Origin: Desulfobacca acetoxidans DSM 11109
Lineage (GTDB): Bacteria; Desulfobacterota; Desulfobaccia; Desulfobaccales; Desulfobaccaceae
Length of the DNA stretch: 64,000 nt
Reading direction: 5' to 3'
NCBI RefSeq assembly: GCF_000195295.1
Contig: NC_015388.1
Coordinates: 3,038,001 to 3,102,000, forward strand
The notes below the pieces were generated by a model, which saw nothing but the letters and a program-made list of their open reading frames with translations, was not told the DNA's origin and did no database searches. Below are positions 51,600-60,788 of the stretch, piece by piece (the stretch's first letter is position 1; each line of letters starts with the position of its first letter). Both the position numbers and the translations under genes were made by a program.

Positions 51600-52316
51600 C
51601 TACGCAACGGACTCTCCCGGCCGCAGGGCGATGATGGTTATCCGGGGCTGATCCTGCAGGTGGGCCGCCAGCTCCTCGGGGGTGCCGGTCAGCACCGGAA
51701 AGGTGCCATAGTGCATCGGGATGACAAACTCCGGCTGCAACATCCGGCAGGCCAGGGCCGCCTCCGCCGGGCTCATGACATAATGGCTGCCGATGGGCAG
51801 CATGGCCACCTGTGGCCGGTAGAGCTCCCGGATGAGCTCCATGTCTTTAAAAACTGCGGTATCGCCGGCGTGATAGACCGTAAAACCATTGGCAAACTTC
51901 ACTATAAAACCTGCTGCTTCACCGGCCGGAAGAAGTTGCCCCCTTTCTTCGATCGAAGAGGAGTGAACGGCGTGGGTCATGGTCACCGTCACCCCGCCGG
52001 TCGTCATACTCCCCCCTTTATTCATGCCGATGACTTTTTTCAGGCCTCTGCCAAGCAGGTACTGAGCCAACTCGTGGATAGCCGCCACTTCGGCGCCGGT
52101 GGCCTGGGCAATTTCGACCGTCTGTCCCAGGTGGTCGAAGTGTCCGTGGGTCACTAAAATTAACTGCACCGTTCCCAGGGCCGCAATGGGTGTGGTAAGC
52201 AGGGGGTTGCTGATCCAGGGATCAATGAGGACGCTGGCCCCGACCCCTTCCAGTTTCACGGCCGAGTGGCCATAGAACGTAATTTTGACGCCTTTACCGA
52301 TAACCGACTGACTCAT
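51600..52316 (-). CDS. Metal-dependent hydrolase, MBL fold (UPF0173-like)
   Basis: 238 residues from the ATG at 52316, with GGGAGG 5 bases upstream. The longer frame to 52382 overlaps the next gene. Metallo-beta-lactamase landmarks: ILVTHGHFDHLG with the metal-binding His/Asp cluster, AVHSSS, YHAGDTAVFKDM and IPMHYGTFPVL. The UPF0173 family is made of soluble hydrolases with unknown natural substrate. The substrate cannot be told here. Confidence 0.88.
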   Translation of the reverse strand: MSQSVIGKGVKITFYGHSAVKLEGVGASVLIDPWISNPLLTTPIAALGTVQLILVTHGHFDHLGQTVEIAQATGAEVAAIHELAQYLLGRGLKKVIGMNKGGSMTTGGVTVTMTHAVHSSSIEERGQLLPAGEAAGFIVKFANGFTVYHAGDTAVFKDMELIRELYRPQVAMLPIGSHYVMSPAEAALACRMLQPEFVIPMHYGTFPVLTGTPEELAAHLQDQPRITIIALRPGESVA

Positions 52317-52326
52317 GAAACCTCCC

Positions 52327-53322
52327 TCAAGCCTGCAACAGACGCATAAGCTTGTCCAGGTTAGCTTTGGCCCCCAGAGCAATCAAGGTATCCCCCTGTA
52401 GGATGGGCGTATCGGACTGGGGGTTAAAAAGCATGGCGCCATCCAATCTTTTGATGGCAACAATGATCAGATCCAGGTTCTGCCGGATGCCGGAGTCTTT
52501 GATTGCCCGCCCGATAATGTCGCTGCCCCCGCCCACGGGAATCTCCTCCAGACTCAGATCGATGCCCTCTCCCAGGGCCACGTCCATAAAGTCCACCACC
52601 GTTGGCCGCAAGATAGTCTGGGCCATGCGCTGCCCGCCTAATTCATACGGTGAGATGACCTCGTTGGCCCCCGCTCGCCTGAGCTTCTGTTCGGAGCCGG
52701 CCTCACCGGCGCGGGCCACAATAATCAGGTTCGGATTCAGGCTCCGGGCGCTCAGTACGATATAGACATTATCGGCATCAGAGGTGACCACCGAGATCAA
52801 GCCCCGGGCCTGCTCGATACCCGCCGCCAGCAATACCTCCTCCTGGGTGGCGTTGCCGATGACATAGAGGTAGTGCGACCGTTCCATGATCTGGGTGTGC
52901 TGCGGGCGGTTATCGACTACTACCAGGGGAATGTGGTTATGACGAAGCTCCCGGGCAATAACTTCGCCAATACGGCCAAAGCCGCAGATAATATAATGGT
53001 TTTTTAAACCGTGAATTTCTCTTTCCAAACGTCGCCTTCCAAAAACATCTCGAAGTTGCCCTTCCACCACTACCTGGGCCAGCGCTCCGGCTACATAGAA
53101 CATAAAGCCAAGACCCGAAAAGATCAACAGCATTGTGAAGAACCGTCCGTATTCCGACAGTGGCCGCACCTCGCCATACCCCACGGTAGTCAGGGTGATG
53201 ACCGTCATGTACAGTCCTTCAAAGAAATGCCAGCCTTCGAGGACCATGTAGCCGAAACTTCCTGCCAAGAGGATAACGGTCAGCCATATGAGGCCAATGA
53301 CAATGCTCCTGAGGGGATTCAT
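52327..53322 (-). CDS. Potassium channel protein with RCK (TrkA-N/C) domains
   Basis: 331 residues. Two membrane helices flank a pore loop with the selectivity filter TVGYGE (about 46-51). An RCK N-domain follows (HYIICGFGRIGEVIARELR, Rossmann GxGxxG, from about 108) and a TrkA-C domain to the end (about 245-330). This is the MthK-like architecture of a ligand-gated K+ channel. Eleven bases separate it from the MBL hydrolase gene downstream, so these form an operon. Confidence 0.93.
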   Translation of the reverse strand: MNPLRSIVIGLIWLTVILLAGSFGYMVLEGWHFFEGLYMTVITLTTVGYGEVRPLSEYGRFFTMLLIFSGLGFMFYVAGALAQVVVEGQLRDVFGRRRLEREIHGLKNHYIICGFGRIGEVIARELRHNHIPLVVVDNRPQHTQIMERSHYLYVIGNATQEEVLLAAGIEQARGLISVVTSDADNVYIVLSARSLNPNLIIVARAGEAGSEQKLRRAGANEVISPYELGGQRMAQTILRPTVVDFMDVALGEGIDLSLEEIPVGGGSDIIGRAIKDSGIRQNLDLIIVAIKRLDGAMLFNPQSDTPILQGDTLIALGAKANLDKLMRLLQA

Positions 53323-53382
53323 TTTTCTCCGCCGCCCGTCTTCCGGGTTGTCAGTCGGCTGACATATGTGATATGAAAAAAC

Positions 53383-54009
53383 ATGCTGACGCGAACCGCC
53401 AAAGTTTTAGCTAGCTGCCTGCTGGGAATGATGCTGTTATCGGCCTGCACTTCATCCTGGCATCCGTCCGGGCTTTCCGGCGCACCGTTGCAGTCGGGAC
53501 GCTTCTTGCAGAAATTTTACCGCAGCCCCGATCTGGCACCAGTTGGCGCCATTTTTCAAGTGGAACCCTTTTCGGTGGAACAGGTATCCGGATTTGACGC
53601 TGAGGCCGGCGGCCGCCTCTTTAACGAAGAATTGCTGCAGGCGATCCAGGCCAACGGTCTGACAGTAAGCGGGAACAACCCCCGTTATATCCTCAGTGGC
53701 CAAGTCCGCCGCTTCGCTATCCGTTCGCCCGCCCTGCGCTTTTTTACCGGCAAAGGCCGGGCCGATTTACGAATCGAAGGGGAAATCCGCCAGGGACAGG
53801 AAGTTGTCTTTGCCTTTCAGGATGAGGTGACCATTGCCCCGGCCATTAACCCGCGCTGTCGTCCAACCTTGGAGCCAGAGCTTATCGCCCGCCAGGCGGC
53901 CCGGCGTTTTGCCATCAACCTCCTGAACGAAATGCTGCTGCCGCCGACGCCTTTGGAGCCCGTAATCATCCCCTCCGCCCCTCAGGGTGCCCCGGCCGAC
54001 GAAGGATAA
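53383..54009 (+). CDS. Lipoprotein of unknown function
   Basis: 208 residues. Signal peptide with lipobox LLSACTSS: the cysteine near residue 22 is the lipidation site. The mature part (FSVEQVSGFDAEAGGRLFNEELLQAIQANGL, YILSGQVRRFAI, LRIEGEIRQGQEVVFAFQDEVTI) resembles periplasmic lipoproteins of the ABC-transport-auxiliary/DUF4410-like type that form a beta sheet with two helices. It is anchored to a membrane. The gene ends in a 28-base overlap with the convergent DUF1573-like gene. Confidence 0.8.
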   Translation: MLTRTAKVLASCLLGMMLLSACTSSWHPSGLSGAPLQSGRFLQKFYRSPDLAPVGAIFQVEPFSVEQVSGFDAEAGGRLFNEELLQAIQANGLTVSGNNPRYILSGQVRRFAIRSPALRFFTGKGRADLRIEGEIRQGQEVVFAFQDEVTIAPAINPRCRPTLEPELIARQAARRFAINLLNEMLLPPTPLEPVIIPSAPQGAPADEG

Positions 54010-54704
54010 AGATCGGCAAACACCCGTAAGATCAGACGCGGCCGTTTGTCACTCGAGGTCAAGATCTCAATCTTGCCTTTATAGTGGGCCGGGTTTTTAA
54101 TTTTATTAGCCACTTCCACGTTAAAAATCTTCCCCGGCTTTTCAGGCTTGACAGTTACGGTCACCTTGTCATCCAGATCCGTCTCAATTCCATTGATTTT
54201 GAGCGGCGCCTGTTGGTGAGAGATCAGGCGCACTATGGCGTTCATACTTTCCTGAGGATTACCCACAAACCGGATAATGTGCGAGGGCTGAATCTCGATG
54301 AACGGTTTGGCCCTGCCGCACAATTGAATCACCACTACCGGCTTTTCGGGATCATTGCTAAAAACCTCACCTTTTTTGCAGAACTGGTGAATGACGGAAT
54401 ATGGTTTGATCTTAAAGACTATTCTGCCAACACCGTGAGGAGGAATCTGCCGATCATAGTTTACCAGGCTGCAAGCGCAGTCTAACTCTATCTTCCGGAT
54501 CTGCAGCCATTCTTCACCGGTATTTTTCAGCATAAAGGTATGCTCCAGGGGCTGATCTTCGAAAACCTCTCCCAGATTATATACCGGCTGGTCAATCTCC
54601 AATCTGGGCGCCGCGGCCGCCGCCGTTGGAATGACTAATAGACTGCCTAAACCGATCCACCCTCCCCACATCAAAAATAATGCTAACCAAACAACCCGCA
54701 ACAT
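53982..54704 (-). CDS. DUF1573-type exported protein
   Basis: 240 residues from the ATG at 54704. An upstream TTG (54737) is possible, but the hydrophobic signal segment starts right after this ATG. After the signal peptide (cleavage near AAAA) comes the DUF1573 pattern YNLGEVFEDQPLEHTFMLKNTGEEWLQIRKIELDCACSLV, with GVGRIVFKIKP after it, an immunoglobulin-like domain. A second Ig-like half follows to the end. Such proteins are exported and structural or binding. No partner is apparent. Convergent with the lipoprotein gene. Confidence 0.82.
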   Translation of the reverse strand: MLRVVWLALFLMWGGWIGLGSLLVIPTAAAAAPRLEIDQPVYNLGEVFEDQPLEHTFMLKNTGEEWLQIRKIELDCACSLVNYDRQIPPHGVGRIVFKIKPYSVIHQFCKKGEVFSNDPEKPVVVIQLCGRAKPFIEIQPSHIIRFVGNPQESMNAIVRLISHQQAPLKINGIETDLDDKVTVTVKPEKPGKIFNVEVANKIKNPAHYKGKIEILTSSDKRPRLILRVFADLYPSSAGAP

Positions 54705-54914
54705 ATTGCTTTTAATTTCCTCCGCTATACGCCCCAAGAGTTAACAGCGGGATGCGCGATGCCTTCCCACCCTCCGTTTTCTCTCTGCACTCAGGACTCT
54801 ACACTTTTTTATATTTTGGACTATGCTTACAGCTCAAAATATGCCACTTATTATAGCAGCAGGGAAGATTTCGCCAACTTATAAAACAATCCGATCAGCA
54901 AGGAGAACCCGCCT

Positions 54915-55499
54915 ATGACCGCTCAGAGCCGTATCGCCCGCACCACCCGTGAGACTGATATCGTTTTGGAACTGCGCCTGGATGGCAGTGGCCAGGTTGA
55001 GATCGATTCCGGCATCCCCTTCCTGGATCATATGCTCCATCTCTTTGCGGCGCACGGTTTTTTCGATCTGAACCTCCGAGCCAAAGGCGACTTGGAGGTC
55101 GACGATCACCATACGGTAGAGGACATCGGCATCTGCCTGGGTCAGGCCTTCCGGCAGGCCCTTCAGGTATTGCCAAGGTTTAAACGTTACGGCTTTGCTC
55201 GGGTGCCGATGGATGAGGCCGTGGCCCAGGTTACAGTGGATTTGAGCAACCGCCCTTTCCTGGTCTATAACGTCAATTTCCTTGCCGGCGGCGGTCGCTT
55301 CGACCCCCAGTTAGTCAAGGAGTTCTGGCGGGCCACGGCCCAACACGGCGGCATGACCCTGCATATCGAAGCCCCTTACGGAGAGAATACTCACCACCTC
55401 ATCGAGGCCATCTTTAAGGCTGCCGGCCGCGCCTTAGACCAGGCTACTTTGCCTGAACCCCGCCTTAGCGGCACACCCTCCACCAAAGGAGTGCTTTAA
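54915..55499 (+). CDS. hisB: Imidazoleglycerol-phosphate dehydratase
   Basis: 194 residues. The metal-binding motifs are HDHHTVED-type: DDHHTVEDIG near 66-75 and TLHIEAPYGENTHHLIEAIFKAAGRAL near 152-178, with GIPFLDHMLHLFAAHG early. It carries out the sixth step of histidine synthesis. Length is that of the monofunctional HisB. It is isolated from other his genes. AGGAG lies about 9 bases before the ATG. Confidence 0.97.
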   Translation: MTAQSRIARTTRETDIVLELRLDGSGQVEIDSGIPFLDHMLHLFAAHGFFDLNLRAKGDLEVDDHHTVEDIGICLGQAFRQALQVLPRFKRYGFARVPMDEAVAQVTVDLSNRPFLVYNVNFLAGGGRFDPQLVKEFWRATAQHGGMTLHIEAPYGENTHHLIEAIFKAAGRALDQATLPEPRLSGTPSTKGVL

Positions 55500-55573
55500 A
55501 GATTTCGCCCCAACGAATAAACTACTTCTACAAATGACAGTTAATCGGCTAGGAATAGAATAGGTATGGGTTA

Positions 55574-56416
55574 TCAGGGGAGAGAAAGAAGAAACCAGGT
55601 CTCACCGGGACGACTTTTTACCGTAATAACGCCCCCGTAAGGAGAGAGCAATCGCTGTGCCATAAAAAGCCCCAGACCGGCGCGGGGTTTTTCGGGATTG
55701 CCTTTGGTTGTGACAAAAGGGGTAAACAAAATATCTCGGATCTCCGGAGCCAGACCCGGACCGTTGTCACCCACGGCGATTATCCGGCGGTTTGCATCCA
55801 ATCTGGTTTCGATGGTCAAAGATGGCTTATCGACCGATGAGAGGGCCTCCAAGGCGTTATCCACGATGTTGCGGAAGCTTTGGCTAAAGTCAATATAGAA
55901 ACCCGAAATGGGGGGCAGCCGGTCCCGCCACTGCAAGTGTTTTTCCACCCGGTATTTAAAGAACCACTCTGTCTGGTAGGCGGCCAATTCTTCCCGCACC
56001 AGCTCATTGAGGTCAATATTTTGTACCCCCTGGTCATCTTCGTGGAAACTCTGATATCTTATAAGATGCACCAATCGTTGTAATTGGGCCAATTCCTCCT
56101 GAAGTTGGCGGTTTTTCTTCCGGCGGTAGTCGAAAAACTTTTGCCACTCCGCTTTGAGTTCCGGAGACAGGCGAGGAGCAAAGGTATTTTCTTCTTCTTG
56201 GAGTTTCCGCACCATTAATTCGGACTGCATGAGGATGGCCTGCAGGGGGGTGTTAAAATGGTGGATAATGCCGGTAGTGCGCCGCCCGACGGCGGAATGC
56301 CGATAATAGACCCTTAGCTCTTGAAAAAGACGATCCCAATCATCGGTGTTATTTACCTGTTTTCGGGTGTTCAGGTTCACCTCCATACGCCTTCGCGCTA
56401 AAGCATGCAAAACCAT
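55574..56416 (-). CDS. Sensor histidine kinase (soluble)
   Basis: 280 residues with no membrane helix. The H-box TGIIHHFNTPLQAILMQSELM (about 48-68) contains the phosphoacceptor histidine. A coiled coil follows, then the ATP-binding domain with FRNIVDNALEALSS, VGDNGPGL and RAGLGLFMAQRLL. It lies 70 bases after the HD-GYP regulator on the same strand, so the two are likely partners. Without a sensing domain of its own, it may take its input from other proteins. Confidence 0.87.
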   Translation of the reverse strand: MVLHALARRRMEVNLNTRKQVNNTDDWDRLFQELRVYYRHSAVGRRTTGIIHHFNTPLQAILMQSELMVRKLQEEENTFAPRLSPELKAEWQKFFDYRRKKNRQLQEELAQLQRLVHLIRYQSFHEDDQGVQNIDLNELVREELAAYQTEWFFKYRVEKHLQWRDRLPPISGFYIDFSQSFRNIVDNALEALSSVDKPSLTIETRLDANRRIIAVGDNGPGLAPEIRDILFTPFVTTKGNPEKPRAGLGLFMAQRLLSPYGGVITVKSRPGETWFLLSLP

Positions 56417-56486
56417 TTCGGTAAGTCTCAGGCGCTATTCGACCAGTCCGCCGGGAAAATTCCGGTAAACCGTTGGCCGGTAAGAC

Positions 56487-58142
56487 TCATTTTATCTCAG
56501 TCCGGGCAGCAGCGGATTGCTCCGGGGCCGCCGAACTCCTTTTGTGGTCCTTCAATGGGATTATTTTACTATGATATTTCTTTTTTAGCATGTCAAATTG
56601 TTGTCGGGACAACAATAGCTCCGTAGATTGAGGTACCGGCGCCATATCACCGCTGATTTCGTCAGCCGCTCCCAATTGGCCCATAATATCGACGAAACGT
56701 CCTGCCAGTTCCGGATCAAACTGGGTCCCGGCGCAGGCCTGAATTTCCGCCAAGGCTTCCATACTGGTACGACGCAGACGATATGGCCGATCGGTGGTTA
56801 TAGCGTCATAGGCGTCCGCCAAAGCTATGATGCGGGCCAGATAAGGGATATTCTCACCGGCTAAACCCATGGGATAACCCAGACCATCCCACCGCTCATG
56901 GTGGTGTAAAATAATAGATCTCTCTCTCGGGAGAAGATTAAGCGGGGCCACGATGTTATCCCCGACAACGGGATGCTGGCGCATAATTTCGATTTCTTCC
57001 GGTACTAACGCATCCTGTTTCAGCAGGATGGCGTCGGGAATGCCGATCTTGCCGATATCGTGCAACGGGCCGGCCAGGTTGATCGAATCAATCATTTCGG
57101 CGGAAAGACCCATCTTTTCGGCAAAGTAGGCGGCGATGCGGGTCACCCGCACAGAGTGATGACGACTGTAAGGATCTCGGGCCTCCAGAGAATTAATAAG
57201 CGCCCTCAAGGTATCATAGAGATTAGCAGAAGCGCTTTCATGCAGGGTGAGATTCTCCAGAGTCATGAGTGAGCGATCTATCAGGAGCTGAAGCGGGGCG
57301 ATATCCTCCGGTTTAATATCCTTACCCGGAGCGCCATTGACATGCAGCACTCCTAACAGCTCTCCTCGCAGCCTGATGGGAAGACTTATGCTCGATAGCG
57401 ATGCCCGTTGCTTCCCTGATCCTTTCTCTGCCGGAAGATAAAGAGGATCACTCTGCGAAATTGCCTGGCTGGCCACCTTCAAGACATTATCACTGCTGGT
57501 TTGGTCTCCGGTGTGAGTTACTGCCCGGAGACGACCAAGAACCTGATCGTAGAGGAAAAAAGTCGATTGAATACCGCCGGTAAGAATCAACGCCATGTTC
57601 GCCAGATTGGCATAAAATTCTTCGGTATTGCGAATATTCGCTAATTGCTCCCCTAAGGCATGCAGCGTATATTGCTCCTGCATTTTTTGGTGTACCTGCT
57701 CGGTCATGGTTTTTAGACTCAACTGCTCCGATCTGGAAGCTGGTTCTTTCTGCTGTTGCGCCTGCTCTTTCTGCTGCTTGAGTTTATCTAGTATTTTTCT
57801 CAATTCAGATAAGGAAATCGGTTTGGCCAGGAAATCCGTAGCACCTAAGCGGAGGGCCTCCAGAACAATATCATAAGACGGCTGGCCGGTGATAATCACT
57901 ACCATAAGATCCCGATATTTCGGGCGAATCTTTTTTAAGAAGTCTAAGCCGTTCAATCCGGGCATAAATATATCAACCAGAATACAATCTATTGGCATAC
58001 TTCGCAGGAAATGGAGGGCTTCGAAGCTGTCAGCCACCGGGTAGACATTATATTCATCACCCAACGCCAGGATCAAGTCCTTCAAGATTTCTCGGACGGA
58101 TGGTTCGTCATCTGCCACCATGATGTGATATTTTTTTTCCAT
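56487..58142 (-). CDS. Response regulator with GAF and HD-GYP domains
   Basis: 551 residues. Receiver domain 1-120 with phospho-acceptor Asp in DCILVDIFMPGLNGL. A coiled-coil region and a GAF-like domain span about 155-310. An HD-GYP domain spans about 315-500, with HDIGKIGIPD, HHERWDGLGYPMGL and DRPYR. The complete HD and GYP motifs predict cyclic-di-GMP phosphodiesterase activity controlled by phosphorylation, probably by the kinase encoded downstream. Confidence 0.92.
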   Translation of the reverse strand: MEKKYHIMVADDEPSVREILKDLILALGDEYNVYPVADSFEALHFLRSMPIDCILVDIFMPGLNGLDFLKKIRPKYRDLMVVIITGQPSYDIVLEALRLGATDFLAKPISLSELRKILDKLKQQKEQAQQQKEPASRSEQLSLKTMTEQVHQKMQEQYTLHALGEQLANIRNTEEFYANLANMALILTGGIQSTFFLYDQVLGRLRAVTHTGDQTSSDNVLKVASQAISQSDPLYLPAEKGSGKQRASLSSISLPIRLRGELLGVLHVNGAPGKDIKPEDIAPLQLLIDRSLMTLENLTLHESASANLYDTLRALINSLEARDPYSRHHSVRVTRIAAYFAEKMGLSAEMIDSINLAGPLHDIGKIGIPDAILLKQDALVPEEIEIMRQHPVVGDNIVAPLNLLPRERSIILHHHERWDGLGYPMGLAGENIPYLARIIALADAYDAITTDRPYRLRRTSMEALAEIQACAGTQFDPELAGRFVDIMGQLGAADEISGDMAPVPQSTELLLSRQQFDMLKKKYHSKIIPLKDHKRSSAAPEQSAAARTEIK

Positions 58143-58610
58143 ATCTCAATGACCCTATCGAGCTATCTCGGCGTAGGGGGGGAAGGCAAGAAACGGTTTT
58201 CTCAGGAGACAACCTTAATGAAACTGCAGAACAGTTGGCAGAAACGCGCCCTATTTTTACATATCGGTTTTTTTTCAGACTTCTTAAATATCGCCGGTTT
58301 GATCCCTCTCACTGGAAGTATTCAGATTTCTGCGTCAGAAGCAGACATCGCGTCATAAATACTCGGACGAAATCTCACGATTGTGCCACCCCGGACCGGG
58401 GGTGAAGGGTCTCTTGACCACAGCCAAAGAGCTCATCCCGATATCCCGATAATATTCTTTTCCCTTGACAATAATGGTTAAATTGTAGAAAAAGTATAAC
58501 GTTTGGTACCTCTTTTATCAGGTTCCGATTCATATTCGGTACCCGTCATAAAAAATTTTTCTAAAGACTTGCACCTTCAGGTTTTCGTGATCATATTCTT
58601 AGCGAATTGT
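58143..58610. other. Intergenic stretch before the transcarboxylase cluster
   Basis: No gene or RNA recognised. It contains AT-rich segments (around 58440-58500) that could hold the promoter for the downstream carboxyltransferase cluster. No specific element can be named. Confidence 0.4.
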
Positions 58611-58718
58611 TATATGACAACAGTGGGCAGTGGGCGGTGAGCAGAAAAAGCATTATTGTGAACAGCAGCCACGGTTCTGTTTTCACGCCTCGTTGTGATC
58701 ACCAGAACATGCCAATTT
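58611..58718 (-). repeat. Dispersed intergenic repeat, copy 3 (inverted)
   Basis: The reverse complement matches 25035-25140 over about 105 bases and part of 22540-22612 (shared CACAATAATGCTTTTTC and CCCACTGCCCACTG). Confidence 0.7.
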
Positions 58719-58823
58719 ATATATACTTTGTCTAAAACCGGTGAATCCGGAAAGGCCGGCGCTCAGCACAAAGCTTTTACATCAAGACGATATCTGGCGT
58801 CCGGAGCGAAAGGAGTGGAATGT

Positions 58824-60377
58824 ATGAAATCAGTGGCCGAACGCCTAGCTGAATTACAAGCGAAAGAGGCCGTAATCAAAGCCATGGGAGGCGCCAAGGC
58901 GGTTGAGAAACAACGCCAGACCGGCAAGTTGGCCGCCCGGGAGCGCCTTGAGCTCTTTTACGATCCGGGCACATTCCGGGAAACGGACATGTTCGTCAAA
59001 CACCGCTCGGTCAATTTTGGCATGGACCGCATGGACATCCCGGCGGACGGCGTCATCACCGGTTACGGCCGGGTCAACGGCCGTCCGGTCTTTGCTTTTG
59101 CGCAGGATTTTACCTCCCGGGCCGGGACTCTGGGTGAGATGCATAGCCGTAAGATCTGCAAGGTCATGGACCTGGCATTGAAAGCCGGGGTCCCGTTCGT
59201 CGGTTTTAATGATTCCGGGGGTGCCCGCATTCAGGAGGGTGTTGACTCCCTCACCGGCTACGGCCAGATTTTTTACCGCAATGCTATTGCCTCCGGCGTC
59301 ATTCCCCAACTTTCAGCCATTATGGGTCCTTGTGCCGGCGGGGCAGTGTATTCCCCGGCCATGACCGACTACGTCTTCATGGTTGACAAGACCAGCTACA
59401 TGTTTATCACCGGACCGGACGTGATCAAAAGCGTTACCGGCGAGGTCATCACCCAGGAGGACTTAGGCGGTGCCATGGCGCACAACACCAAGAGTGGCGT
59501 GGCGCATTTTATCGCCGCCAATGATACCGAAGCTATAGAGCAGATCAAGCGGTTGCTCAGTTTCCTGCCCAATAACAATATGGAGGATCCGCCTATCTCT
59601 TCCTGCAGCGATCCGGTGGAGCGGCAGGATGCCGCCCTGGATGCCATTATCCCCGACAATCCCAATATGGGTTACGATATGAAGGATGTCATCCGGGCCA
59701 TTGTCGATGATGGAGACTTCTTCGAACCCCACGAAATCTTCGCCCAAAACATCATTACCGGGTTTGCCCGGCTCAACGGCCGGCCGATCGGCATCATTGC
59801 CAACCAACCGATTGTCCTGGCCGGCTGCCTCGATGTCAACGCTTCGGACAAGGCCACCCGTTTTATCCGCTTCTGCGACGCCTTCAACATCCCACTATTA
59901 ACCATCGCCGATGTTCCGGGCTATCTACCCGGCAGTGATCAGGAATGGAGCGGTATCATCCGGCATGGGGCCAAGCTCCTGTGGTGCTACTCCGAGGCCA
60001 CCGTACCAAAAATTACCTTGGTAACCCGGAAAGATTACGGCGGGTCTTATCTGGCCATGTGTTCCCGGGACCTGGGGGCTGATATGGTCCTGGCCTGGCC
60101 CACTGCCGAGATCGCCGTTATGGGAGCCGAAGGCGCGGCCAACATTATCTTCCGCAAAGAAATCCAGGAAGCGTCCGACCCCAAGATTAAACGGGAGGAG
60201 AAGATCGAGGAGTATAAAGGTCTGCTCTATAATCCCTACATTGCCGCCAGCCGGGGCTATATTGACCAGGTCATTATTCCTCGGGAAACCCGCCCCCGTC
60301 TGATCGACGCTCTGGAACTGCTGTGCACCAAGCGGGAAAATCTGCCGCCGAAGAAGCACGGCAATATTCCGATGTAA
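58824..60377 (+). CDS. Acyl-CoA carboxyltransferase (methylmalonyl-CoA/propionyl-CoA carboxylase beta, 12S-like)
   Basis: 517 residues from the ATG at 58824, which has AGGAG about 9 bases upstream. The frame extends to 58695 without support and through a repeat. Crotonase-fold carboxyltransferase halves are marked by NDSGGARIQEGVDSL and GPCAGGAVYSPAMTDY in the N-terminal half, and KATRFIRFCDAFNIPLLTIADVPG in the second half. Such subunits move CO2 between biotin and propionyl-CoA. Followed by a small subunit gene and a 5S/biotin fusion: the set for methylmalonyl-CoA:pyruvate transcarboxylase or a related decarboxylase. Confidence 0.92.
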   Translation: MKSVAERLAELQAKEAVIKAMGGAKAVEKQRQTGKLAARERLELFYDPGTFRETDMFVKHRSVNFGMDRMDIPADGVITGYGRVNGRPVFAFAQDFTSRAGTLGEMHSRKICKVMDLALKAGVPFVGFNDSGGARIQEGVDSLTGYGQIFYRNAIASGVIPQLSAIMGPCAGGAVYSPAMTDYVFMVDKTSYMFITGPDVIKSVTGEVITQEDLGGAMAHNTKSGVAHFIAANDTEAIEQIKRLLSFLPNNNMEDPPISSCSDPVERQDAALDAIIPDNPNMGYDMKDVIRAIVDDGDFFEPHEIFAQNIITGFARLNGRPIGIIANQPIVLAGCLDVNASDKATRFIRFCDAFNIPLLTIADVPGYLPGSDQEWSGIIRHGAKLLWCYSEATVPKITLVTRKDYGGSYLAMCSRDLGADMVLAWPTAEIAVMGAEGAANIIFRKEIQEASDPKIKREEKIEEYKGLLYNPYIAASRGYIDQVIIPRETRPRLIDALELLCTKRENLPPKKHGNIPM

Positions 60378-60391
60378 GGAAAGGGGAGCGT

Positions 60392-60601
60392 ATGGCCATC
60401 AATCCAAAAGTGGGAGCAGTCATTGCAGCCGCCGTTCAGGCCTACATCCAGGATGAAGAGGCCTGGCTGGCCTCCCAGGCGGCCGCCCCAGCCATGGTGG
60501 CGGCACCGGTTCCCTCCACTACCCATAATATCTGGGGTCTGGCCGGTCGGCAGCACGGTATGCAGATGCGTTATCTGATTCAGAGGCGGAGCTTGACATA
60601 A
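60392..60601 (+). CDS. Small OadG-like subunit of the carboxyltransferase complex
   Basis: 69 residues from the ATG at 60392, which has GGGGAG 5 bases upstream. An Ala-rich helix (VGAVIAAAVQAYIQDEE) is followed by a Pro/Ala linker and a C-terminal tail IWGLAGRQHGMQMRYLIQRR. That tail closely resembles the cytosolic C-terminus of oxaloacetate decarboxylase gamma/methylmalonyl-CoA decarboxylase delta subunits, which hold the complex together. It lacks the usual membrane helix, so a soluble complex is suggested. Sits between the 12S-like and 5S/biotin genes. Confidence 0.75.
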   Translation: MAINPKVGAVIAAAVQAYIQDEEAWLASQAAAPAMVAAPVPSTTHNIWGLAGRQHGMQMRYLIQRRSLT

Positions 60602-60788
60602 TGTTTGATCCTCAGCGGTTAGCTGTCGACAGACACTAGTAAAAGTGATCTTCATATTTTTGATAATGAAACCTGATCTTTTGCATGGCCTCAGACAGGT
60701 GCCAGCTCATGGCCGATATGAGAAATACATTGAAAAACTACACCCTGAAGGGTTTATCACTTTAGTTTGAAAGATTGAGGAGATTATC

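Noticed and set aside
58695-58823. N-terminal extension of the carboxyltransferase
   Set aside because: Starts within the dispersed repeat, lacks a ribosome site, and the family N-terminus begins at the ATG at 58824.
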